Assembly (NCBI GenBank): GCA_916613615.1
Contig: OU744736.1
Span: 7,218,224-7,282,223, forward strand
Direction of reading: 5' to 3'
Origin: Steromphala cineraria
Taxonomy: Eukaryota; Mollusca; Gastropoda; Trochida; Trochidae
DNA: 64,000 bases
Shown here piece by piece: positions 55,031 through 64,000 of this stretch. The notes under the pieces are model-generated. The model saw nothing but the letters and a program-made list of their open reading frames with translations. It was not told the DNA's origin and searched no databases. The position numbers and the translations under genes were made by a program. Position 1 is the stretch's first letter. Each line of letters begins with the position of its first letter.

Positions 55031-55233
55031 TCAAAGGGACAGTCCTATCGGGGTATGTTTGTGATAACTAAATTCGTTTATATTCTCTTCTTTATCAAGA
55101 TGTCAAATATAAATCAACAAAAATGTTACCCCCAATAGCATGTTTCAACTTGGTTTTGTCATAATCATGTACTCATAGCAGTCCCTTTGAATTTCGTTTC
55201 CAAAATAAATAGCCCGATAGTACTTCCCTTCAA
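55031..55233. mobile_element. Nearly complete copy of the same MITE family
   Basis: Left TCAAAGGGACAGTCCTATCG, right CCCGATAGTACTTCCCTT; about 203 bp. The interior ATCAACAAAAATGTTACCCC is shared with the copies at 35150 and 58550. Confidence 0.6.
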
Positions 55234-57780
55234 GGTAGCCGTGATCTGTGTTACACGTTCAAAATATCCCACACACAATTATTTTCGATATTTTTTACGC
55301 TTGCTTCATGAATAAAAGACCAATCGAGGATAAATATCTTGCAGAGAATCGGATATTATGATGTCTTCTCGAAAGTAACTATTTTGTTCGTGGAAGGCGA
55401 CCTCCACCAATGTCTTGATACATTCTTGACTAAAACCAGGAAGCTGTTACAAGAGAGACGTATTTTCTGAAGGTTTTCGGTTTGGCTATCACTACGACAA
55501 GACTGTTCAGTTTCAGTCTCACAGACATGAAGCCACTGACAGATCAGAAAGTATTCAATGGTGTTCTGCATATGCATCTTGTCTACATATCAAATATTTT
55601 AATACACGGAATTCTCTGAAGTAATTGATCATGAATAAAGTTAACAATTCTGCGCTTTCCCTGAGTACCCCCTCTACGTATAAACGTTAGGCTCTCCGTA
55701 AGGGTTTACATCAAATAATAAAACGAACTTTCAAGGTATTATTGGAAAACTTTTATTGCATCATTTATACAGTGAGATTGGTATTCGGAGTATAGCAACT
55801 CCATTATCAGAAGAGCTCTGTGTAAGCTCCAAACAACCCGTCTCCTACGATTTCTGCATACATATCCTCACTTCCGGTTACATATGGATTCTTCCACACA
55901 CACGAGAATACTACTTCCGGTACAAGAGAGTTCTGGGAGTCGGAGAGGGGGAACGGAAAGATTGTGGGGAAGGGGGTATCGAGCGTTAGAGAAGTTTGGG
56001 ATTGGGGGAGAGATCAGGAAGTCAAATCAACACCACATCTGTCGGGGATAGGTTCTTAGCTATCGCCAGGTTGCCGGAAAATTGGTCATAGAGAAGTTGG
56101 TCAGTTGGATTCCAAACTTTTACGAGATGCTATGCGTTAACATATACTCTGTGGTCATTCGAAGTAATATGCTAAATCACAAGCGCCAGAAATAGCTTAA
56201 TCGGTTTGTTATGAGGTCAATTTCAAAGCCCAGTCTTTCGTTTATATATTCATATATAATGGAAAAGACATTCAATGAGTCTGGATTAAAAATAGCAAAT
56301 AATGGAATACCAAGGTTTTGGTAGAAAGCATGTCTTGAAAGTAATGCGATAAAATTAATGTGTGACTTATTTGCGAGTCGAATGGTTAACTTCTTAAATC
56401 GACCTGACGGATAAGCACTTTAATCTTTTTAGATAACCTTGACCACAATGATACATCTGTTCATTTTCTAAATGTCATTGTTTTCTATAAAGAAAGTCAA
56501 GAAGTCTTCTCCGTAATAATCTGATTGTCTTTCCTGTAACATTCCAAACACTTCTTTCCATAAGTATTCATGATAGAAAAGTCTTGGTAAAGGTGGTCAT
56601 TATAATATATTTAATGTTTCTGGTAATTAAATCCTATTTTTGCCATTTTATTGGTATCGTAGCTATTATTGGTTAATCAAATAAAACTTAAGAAAAAATT
56701 AAACAGACACAACATGACCCATATTATTTTGCTTTAAGCGTTCTGTCGCATTGGACGATTCCTTTTCCTATAACAAATTTGATCTCTGTTTCAATATATG
56801 AAAGAAAAGTGTAAACTTAGAACAATGGTGTATGATTGAAGCATTACGGTTCATAGTTCCAATTGGATTATATAAAGTAATTGTGTGCATCAAAATATGG
56901 AAATGTGGATTTTATAGAATAAAATAGATGTCAACATTGTCTTTCTTTATTCAAATGTGTTTGAAGAAATAATTATTATCAGTTTATGGATAGAAAGGGC
57001 ATCAGCAACATGTTGCTCAAAATCAGATTCGAGTGATCAAAGAAGACCAAATGAAGTGATGATCTTCGTCATAAAAAGTGTCAAAATTGATTTAAATATA
57101 ATGTAATTGCTCTATGTACGTATGTCCATGTTCAGTTGATCGAAAAACTCGCATTTAAAGTATGTCATTCAAGAAAAAACCTTCTTTAAAAATTACAAAG
57201 CAATGAAACACATCAGCATATATTACGGAAACACCGCCCATATATGTTAAACGACTTATCAAACATAAAATCCTGTGTGACATATTTGGCCTATTGATTG
57301 AGGTTGTGATAAAAGAAATGTACACAACTTTGATAGTTTAATTCAACTATAATTGATCCAATCTTCCGATTAAGATTTTGTTGGAATTGATGATATACAT
57401 AAAGTGAAAGAATCCAGGTTATTATCACCGTTGAGTAGAATACCCAAAATGAGTAATGTGTCAGAATCCAAGAATTCTAAAGACAAGTTTGAATACACGT
57501 GTAGAAGAGAATGTTGCTGTGGTCACTGGGTATAGCCTCCCCTCTTTCCCCCTCCCCCTCCCCCTCCCCACGTGGCGACCCTCTGTGTCCTGCTCCCACA
57601 ATAACATCAGAATTACATCGCATATTCTCACCATTTGGTCAAAACATGCTCCATGGTCTGACTATACCATCCGACCTCACTATAACGCTATGGTATATCG
57701 ATACCTTCATGTTTAGTCAAAGACAATGTCATGTTTGTAAATTAAGTAAATATGTAAAACTACTACAACTTACACTTTGA
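55234..57780. other. Downstream non-coding sequence
   Basis: A GC-richer patch at 55.8-56.1 kb and a CCCTCCCC-rich stretch at 57545-57575 are the only departures from AT-rich sequence. No exon is supported. Confidence 0.5.
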
Positions 57781-57819
57781 AAATTATCGTCCGTAGGTTT
57801 TGATGATGTTTACGAATGG

Positions 57820-58155
57820 ATGCGTTATAACGGGTACAGTTTGGTCAATGGTCAGTTTCGGACTAAATGGTGCAGCACTGACCAGTTCGGACTAATTGTT
57901 TACTCACGTGGACTGGGCAAGGCATGGGGTCGGCAAGATGTGAGAAATATCATAGGCAAATATTTTGAAAAACTTTGTGCAAAACGAACTTTGTTTTGTT
58001 GCCTTTATGAAGGCCAATGTGAAGTACAAGGATACAGGGAGGGAATTATGGCTTTCTCTAAGATGTTGGTAGCATGTGGAGGAGCTAGATGTTCAACAAC
58101 ATCACAGTCCGTACAGGCAGAGGTGTGGCCAATTAGAGGAACCATATCTGTATAA
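57820..58155 (+). CDS. Orphan cysteine-rich 111-codon reading frame
   Basis: I do not recognise this protein. The frame is open from 57781; the first ATG is at 57820 and the stop ends at 58155. The product has seven cysteines (18, 53, 60, 61, 67, 86, 91), aromatic-rich segments (RYNGYSLVNGQF, FGLIVYSRGLGKAWG) and a basic centre, without the low-complexity look of the chance ORFs nearby. A TAG at 57793-57795 could serve as a 3' splice site, adding GFDDVYEW before the Met, but its pyrimidine tract is poor. It could be a terminal exon, a relic of a transposon gene, or chance. Confidence 0.3.
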   Translation: MRYNGYSLVNGQFRTKWCSTDQFGLIVYSRGLGKAWGRQDVRNIIGKYFEKLCAKRTLFCCLYEGQCEVQGYREGIMAFSKMLVACGGARCSTTSQSVQAEVWPIRGTISV

Positions 58156-58549
58156 GCTTTCTTTCCTCCTCATCTAGGCATACTTTACAGTTGTGATAGT
58201 TAATGTATGTAGAGTGCATCTTAAACTTGTCAAGAAGACCTAAATACGATTAATATTAAATGAGATATGCTTACTACATATTTGTCTTTGATATCGACAC
58301 TCAAACCTTAAAGACACCGTTACGGGTGAGGCTTGTGACCTAATGCTACTTTTTCAATTTGGAATCAACACTCCAAATAAAGCCCATCAATAAGTTTGCA
58401 AGAATGCGATATGAAATTTATCAATGCAACATCAATTGCTATCTATGCGGTAAGTTTCATTTTAAATGTACAGATTTTATTTTATAAAATCAATATCCAA
58501 TTCACGTAATTCTTATCATGCTCATAAAAATTCTCTCCAATTTATGAAT

Positions 58550-58678
58550 ATTAATAATAATAATTAACAAAAAAGATATCCCAAGTTACATGTTTCAACT
58601 AGAATTTGACATAATCGTGGTTTGATAACATTATATTTGAATCGATAAACATAACCCGATAGGACTCTTCCTTTAACA
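58550..58678. mobile_element. Partial copy of the same MITE family
   Basis: Internal TTACATGTTTCAACTAG matches the 55-kb copy. The right end is AACCCGATAGGACTCTTCC then TTTAAC. Confidence 0.45.
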
Positions 58679-59431
58679 AACAATGTACACAGTTATCTTC
58701 TTTGCTTACACAGTACAGTGCTTTCCAGAATTGGGCATCTTAAATTAATATGTTACAAAATACATAGTTGAACCGCAGACGTAAGTAATTCATAAACTAA
58801 GGTTTAGTATTGAAATAAGATGTATAACCGGTTATTTTTATTTTGATATTAGTCTTTTATTCATTCTTGTGGTCGAATAGGTTGACGAACATTAATATGA
58901 AATTTGCTACTTTAATTTGCTTGTGATTTCTATTTGCTAAGGACAATCACATTCCATTTGATACATGGTGTCTAATTTGTTTCATTTTTTTAGGAAAATA
59001 AATTTGAGAAATCCAATATGTTCTGCTAGGTCACCAATGCGATGTTGTTTTGGAATAGATTTTGATTTCGTTATACAAGAACAACATATAAACAATTTAT
59101 TTTTGTACGTATACAACTCATTGTTGCACTGTTGAATTTGTATATCCAACTTCTTCTCTTCAACTGTGAACCAAGATGATACATATAATATTACTGTAAT
59201 TAAGACAGGAAGTACTTGCAATATATGTTAGAATGAGATATGCATTACATTGAATACACTTTCACAATAGGATCAGAAGTTTATATGATTATTGACAGTC
59301 AAATACGTCTTATCCTTGTACCTTTACAATAAAACAATAAATCTCTGAAGGACATATATATACGTAGTTATGTGAACAGCTATAGTTTCTAGACAGTAAC
59401 TTTTTATTGTGCTTTTACAAAATAAGAATTT

Positions 59432-59510
59432 GAATGAATGAATGAATGAATGAATGAATGAATGAATGAATGAACGTTCTTTATTTCCACCAATGATTTG
59501 GAGAATTGTC
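59432..59510 (-). mobile_element. LINE-type 3' tail with (CATT)n, minus strand
   Basis: On the plus strand about ten copies of GAAT (59432-59474) are followed by AACGTTCTTTATTTCC. Read on the minus strand this is GGAAATAAAGAACGTT then (CATT)n, the usual form of a LINE 3' end with a simple-repeat tail. No coding part is recognisable. Confidence 0.45.
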
Positions 59511-61012
59511 CAGAAAATATGTATCTACGTTTTTGCTATAATCTTGATAAAATAATTGACCAATTAAGTTATTTGGTTTGCTCTTGAATTATAATACATT
59601 AAAAATTCATTAATAATGTAAATAATTACTTCAATTGGAAATGTAAATATTGATTAACCGTCCTATATATTCCGAAATGACTTAACAAAACATTATTTAA
59701 CCATTTGTATTTTAATTTCTCCAAACAGAAAGGTACCACCGTTTTAAATAGATTTTCAAGCATATAAGATAAATGTGTGTTGAATATGCAGTTTCAAGTA
59801 ACATATTCAAAAGAAATGTTTGAATTAATATATTTTGACCTTACTTACGTACATCGACAATACTAGCATACCTTTACCTATATTTGATTCTTCAATGAAA
59901 TTCAGAAGTTCGTGTAATAATGCAAGACAATGTTGTTAATGGCAGTTTATTATCATGAGAAGGGTAACTTCTTATGGGGTATCAGAAAATGGAGCAAGAA
60001 GTAAAATAAAACAAGAAGTCATCCATTACATTGCCTTGCATTATATGTACATCATAAATCTCCTCATTTTCTTTGCATTGAGTTCCACCCCTCCCTTCTC
60101 CCTCAACACGACAACCCCAACCCTCCCCAACCCACCACACGCTTCCCACGTGCATACAACGACAACTGACCTGTCAGACCTACTTAGTTTGACATTTTTT
60201 GCCATATCCCAGGTTCGAACCCAACGTAAGACCACTTTAGCCGTTACGTCATCTTCCTGCTGTTAATTAGCCGTGTGTAGTGGAGGGCGAGATGAAAGGA
60301 CGATGTTTAGAAGGAGATAGCTGCCACTATACCTTCAGAAGCTCAGCTGACGGTTCAGATTGGAAATATACATGTGTTTATTTCAACCCTAATGCTATGA
60401 TAACAACTACCTTTTGACTTTGAAAATTGTGTAAATATCAAATCGGATTCGGCCGATTTATTTGGAGTCGCATTACCTGACTGTTCTGTGGATTTGTTAC
60501 TTGGATAATTACAATGTTATGATTGCGGGCGATGATTAGGTCCCCCTTGTTGTGTGACGTTTGATTGACACGCCTGTATTTATTCTTGCAATAAACAACT
60601 TGCGTATTAGGCAATGATACTACCGATTTGGTTATTGTGATGTCACACTTATACGAAATACCATCATGTAATTTAACTGTCAAAATACTTGTATTTGTCA
60701 CTTTTCGTACACCCCATTACATCACGCTGTTTTTGTATATTTATTTTGAACTTTTTAATTAAGATGTAAACGAGTATGTAAATATTTTGTTATCAACGTG
60801 TACGTTGTTACTATTTTAAAGAATAATCATATTTGATATCAGCAGGAATGGTTACTTAATTTTGTTAGTTATTTTGAAACATGAACTATCTGTCAATGGT
60901 TCGTTTTCATAGATAATCATTTCAGAACAAGATACCTTATAATTCATATTATCCAATAGAAGAAGAATAATATTTTATGAACGTGTCACACATTATCTTT
61001 ACATTATTTGAC
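59511..61012. other. Downstream non-coding sequence
   Basis: 60090-60240 is C-rich with CACGTG-like sites and a tRNA B-box-like GGTTCGAACCC, but without an A-box. Frames here are low complexity. Nothing else recognised. Confidence 0.5.
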
Positions 61013-61013
61013 T

Positions 61014-61078
61014 ACAATAAGGGCAATTCTTATGGATGAACAACTTCTGTGTTCACTCATAAGAATTGTCCTTATTGT
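61014..61078. repeat. 27-bp hairpin with short loop
   Basis: ATAAGGGCAATTCTTATGGA pairs with TCATAAGAATTGTCCTTATT with three mismatches, separated by about 9 nt. The right half (TTGTCCTTATTGTTCATCA) recurs at 28317. Confidence 0.7.
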
Positions 61079-61082
61079 TCAT

Positions 61083-61116
61083 CACACCAACTTCTGAAAT
61101 GCCAATCAAAGAAGCT
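61083..61116 (+). mobile_element. Short Penelope-like fragment
   Basis: Reads CACCAACTTCTGAAATGCC then AATCAAAGAAGCTATTA, matching the distal block of the copies at 43846-43967 and 5966-6105. It is too short to show more. Confidence 0.3.
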
Positions 61117-61735
61117 ATTAAGAAAATATCCGGCCGTTAAGACCTTTGAGACACAATTGTACAGTTATTTTCAAATGTGCATAAAACATAAGTAATAGTT
61201 ATATCTGTACTAAAAAAAGTTAACCAAAATGTTTATTATTTTTATTAATAAATATATTATATTTATTATCATCCTCGTTGTAGAAAAGACTGTTATGTCT
61301 TTAAGATTTTTGAAAGAAATTTGAATTTAATCTACTGAAATCATTTTTTTCAAAGCAGTCATATTTCGAAATAATTTGATGGGTTTTTTTTAAAATTGAT
61401 TTGTTAAGCGACTAAAATTTTTAAGATCTTGTGAATGTTGCTAAAATAATTATGAAATAAAGTGACAGTAATTAAAGGAATAATTTATTATTTAAAAACT
61501 GTTTTCCAAAAGTTCTTTTGTAATTCTCAGATACTTAATTACTTTACAATTGCATATATATATTAAAGAGAAATTTCCTTTTGTATATGTATAGAAACGT
61601 TGGATCGAACATGTGTTTGTAAACAGAATCTATTATTTGACATGATTTTATGAAAATTTCATAAAGATGTATTCGACTGTGAAGTTTAGAATATATTTCA
61701 ATTCTTATTTGCTTAAATAACTTCTTGATAACTCT

Positions 61736-61796
61736 GCTTGAGAACGACAGAAGAATCTGTATCGAAACGTTGTCATCCATATATTCCTCAGCATTA
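61736..61796 (+). mobile_element. Penelope-like element 3' fragment
   Basis: Shares CTGCTTGAGAACGACA, then ATCGAAACGT and TGTCATCCATATATTCCTCA with the copy on the other strand at 6005-6105. It directly precedes the LINE fragment. Confidence 0.5.
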
Positions 61797-61829
61797 TTGC
61801 TTAACTAACATTTCGTATGCAGCTATAGA

Positions 61830-62401
61830 GGTTCAAAGATTTATCTGCAATATATCATTATCTTATATTATTAATGTGTATATGATCCACGTAATGTGGA
61901 GGTCTCAGGTGGAAAACTCGAAAAAAGGTTTATATTCTGTTTTGAAACCGCAACTTGAACTTAAAACATACCTAATGTCCCTTCCCAAAAATAAAGCTAT
62001 CCCATTACTACTGTTTCGAACCTCTTGCCACCATTTACCGATTGAAAAAGGAAGATGGAATAAGATACCTAAGTCTGAAAGAAAATGTAAATTGTGTTGT
62101 ATGAATGATGTTGGAGATGAGTTCCATTATATTTTTAGATGTGAATATTTTACTTTAGAAAGAACCTTGTACATACCTTTACATTTCTCAAAGAGACCAA
62201 ATATGCTTAAACTTTAAAATCTGTTCATGTGTAAAAAGGTATCTATATTAAAAAAACTTAGCAAATTTTGTAAAATCATAATGCAAACTGTAAAATCTTC
62301 CGGCTAATCACTTATCCGCTTGTATGATGCATTTACTGTCATGTTGTACCTCATATGCCGAGGATATCGGCCTGAGTGTAATAAAGTTCTGTTCTGTTCT
62401 G
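61830..62401 (+). mobile_element. 3' end of a non-LTR (LINE) retrotransposon, 5'-truncated
   Basis: The reading frame ending at 62217 contains LPKNKAIPLLLFRTSCHHLP, IEKGRWNKIPKSERKCKLC and GDEFHYIFRCEYF. This is the C-terminal region of LINE reverse transcriptases, with a zinc-binding pattern (CKLC then H-x5-C). A short 3' UTR follows and ends in AATAAAG and repeats of TTCTG, a typical LINE tail. The polymerase core is missing, so this is a dead fragment. The upstream boundary near 61.8 kb is approximate because it abuts a Penelope-like fragment. Confidence 0.8.
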
Positions 62402-62992
62402 GTAATATGAAGAGGTTTATACGGACAGACAGATGTTATTCACATAAAATATTTGAACAATATATTTTAAAATAATGAGTCTAAAAAAAGAAAAGAAATG
62501 GTTTTATGATGGTATAAATCCCCATTGTAGTACCCGTCAACTTAGATTTTTATGAAAGAATTAAATGACATGTACTTCAGTATTTCAGAATCATGTATTT
62601 GTGATACGTAACACAGGTTCTCATTGGATGGTTTTTAAGTTAACATGTTATTATCAACGTGTTAATTAAGAATTTTAATCAAAAAGGTTTTCATGAAATC
62701 GTATTCTTGTAAGAACATATTTCAATGACAATCAATAATAAACGAGTTTTAAAGAGAGGATGTCAAAGTACGGAATCTTTATAAACTAAATGTACACCCG
62801 AGAATCGAGACCCGTGCACAGAAGAATCTTAATCTCAATATAACGACCCTTTTATGACATTTCTTAAGTATGGTTTTCCATTCGCGAAGGGAAAAGCAAA
62901 TAAGAATGACTTTCCATTACTAATGAACTTTTAAAAACATGTATACCAACAATGTTGATTTTACATCCAAGTATATCAATTGCTGTAATTCG
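62402..62992. other. Non-coding, no feature seen
   Basis: AT-rich spacer between the LINE tail and the 91-bp array. Confidence 0.6.
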
Positions 62993-63258
62993 AAAGAAAA
63001 TCAGCATTAAGTAAATAAATTATTACGGTAATATCATGAATAAATATATAGATTGGGTTCCAAATCGAAATGAAAATCAAATCAAAGAAAATCAGCATTA
63101 AGTAAATAAATAATTTCAGTTGTGTAATGAATAAATATGTAAATTGGCTTCAAATCGAAACGAAAATCAGATCAAAGAAAATCAGCATTAAGTAAATAAA
63201 TATTTACAGTTTTGTAATGAATAAATATGTAGATTGGGATCCAAATCGAAAGGCAAAT
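62993..63258. repeat. 91-bp tandem triplication
   Basis: Three units at 62993, 63084 and 63174, each AAAGAAAATCAGCATTAAGT then ATGAATAAATATGTAGATTG and CCAAATCGAAA. Confidence 0.9.
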
Positions 63259-64000
63259 GATTATTTTTAACCGCGAGCAAATGATCATTTCCGAACGAAG
63301 TTGATTGGTTTTGAATTTGAGCAAACACCCTCTACTACGCTTGCTACTGTCCCTCTGTAATTATTCATAAACAATCATTATCTATCCATGAGCACATCAA
63401 TCGACCTGCCGTTCTATAAGACAAGCATGTAAATTGCATTTACCCCTTGTTAATAGCGTGAGAACTATATCCTCTAGCAGGGAACGTGCATTCAATATGT
63501 CTTGAATTTCAGAGTTGAGTTGTTCATCATTACGCCTCGTTTGATTGCTGACAGCACAGATAATGTTATCTTTTTGAACCAAGCATTAACACTTAGCTAA
63601 ATGGTAACGCATCCCATTAATGACTTCAGTGCATATAGGTATGTTATAGGTTATATCATCAGGGATATGTATGTTGAAATATGTATAATTGCACCTTGTT
63701 TATGTCCTTGATATGATTCTGTAACTGCTAGAGTTGATTTACAACGTCATCTACCAAATAAAACTGAACTATCAAACTTTTTATACCGAAGTTAATATAT
63801 GAGTTGTATTTCTTTTTAGGGATAATGATGAATTTACACCTTAGTGTGTGTAAATCTGTTCCTTTGATTTACATTTGGACAGGTGTTTATACAAAATTAT
63901 GGGTTTTTTTTTCAATAAACGTGTTTCGTACTTTTAGTCTACAATATATTAAAACGAGAATCAAAGTATATCAATTTCAATAAATTAAATGTGAGTTTAA
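63259..64000. other. Non-coding to the window end
   Basis: No exon-like sequence or repeat identified. The short minus-strand frame at 63.4-63.58 kb has no recognisable motif. Confidence 0.5.

Noticed and set aside
60212..60222. tRNA or SINE B-box (GGTTCGAACCC)
   Set aside because: No A-box or cloverleaf can be drawn from the 60-90 bases upstream.
59955..60266. 103-codon frame rich in Thr/Pro
   Set aside because: Low complexity from a C-rich patch, with no homology signal.

Overview
The window reads as nuclear DNA of an invertebrate animal, most likely a marine mollusc or another lophotrochozoan. It is AT-rich and has spliced GT-AG introns, one clearly recognisable animal gene, many short non-autonomous DNA transposons, Penelope-like and LINE remnants, and large minisatellite arrays. 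No bacterial operon, plasmid, phage or CRISPR architecture is present. The mollusc assignment rests on the general look of the repeats (for example a GC-rich element with runs of GTCC near 18.66 and 44.11 kb) and is an inference.

The one gene I can support strongly is a plus-strand orthologue of human OSBPL5/OSBPL8 (ORP5/ORP8), an endoplasmic-reticulum-anchored lipid exchanger. Nineteen exons from 31018 to 47611 join with consistent phase. A small first coding exon at 27714-27750 fits in phase but is less certain. The joined model is 2556 nt, or 851 residues: a disordered N-terminus, a basic stretch, a PH domain (about 108-228), an acidic linker, the ORD lipid-transfer domain (about 347-700, with the EQ-ISHHPP signature at 443-450), a coiled coil and a C-terminal membrane anchor. 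The 3' UTR probably continues past 47611, with candidate poly(A) signals at 48581, 49303 and 54595.

Upstream (1-27.7 kb) I find no certain gene. This part is dominated by tandem arrays: 121 bp at the left edge, 93 bp at 0.55-1.2 kb, 54 bp at 8.3-8.9 kb, 71 bp at 20.6-22.0 kb, another 54 bp at 24.2-24.7 kb and 50 bp at 26.6-27.3 kb. Transposon-like elements with terminal inverted repeats lie between them (5.1, 11.9, 17.3, 18.6-19.8 kb). Several arrays grade outward into older, degenerate copies of the same unit. Two possible regulatory or first-exon sites stand out: a CpG-rich stretch at 13.5-14.05 kb with a CRE and an E-box, and a YY1-like AAAATGGCGG start at 20135.

The introns of the ORP gene carry young-looking insertions: a TA-flanked pogo-like MITE (33359-33512), a hAT-type element with a perfect 8-bp target-site duplication (40502-40864), a Penelope-like remnant (43846-43967), and a 162-bp tandem element with a second pogo-like MITE nested in it (44855-45018).

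Downstream (54.6-64 kb) is mostly non-coding. It holds more MITE copies, an unexplained cysteine-rich 111-codon reading frame (57820-58155), LINE 3' ends at 59.4 and 61.8-62.4 kb, a near-perfect hairpin at 61.0 kb and a 91-bp array at 63 kb. I did not find a convincing wholly new biological system. The best leads are the palindrome-packed 71-bp satellite, the duplicated splice acceptor inside the ORP gene, the short hairpins and the orphan reading frame.
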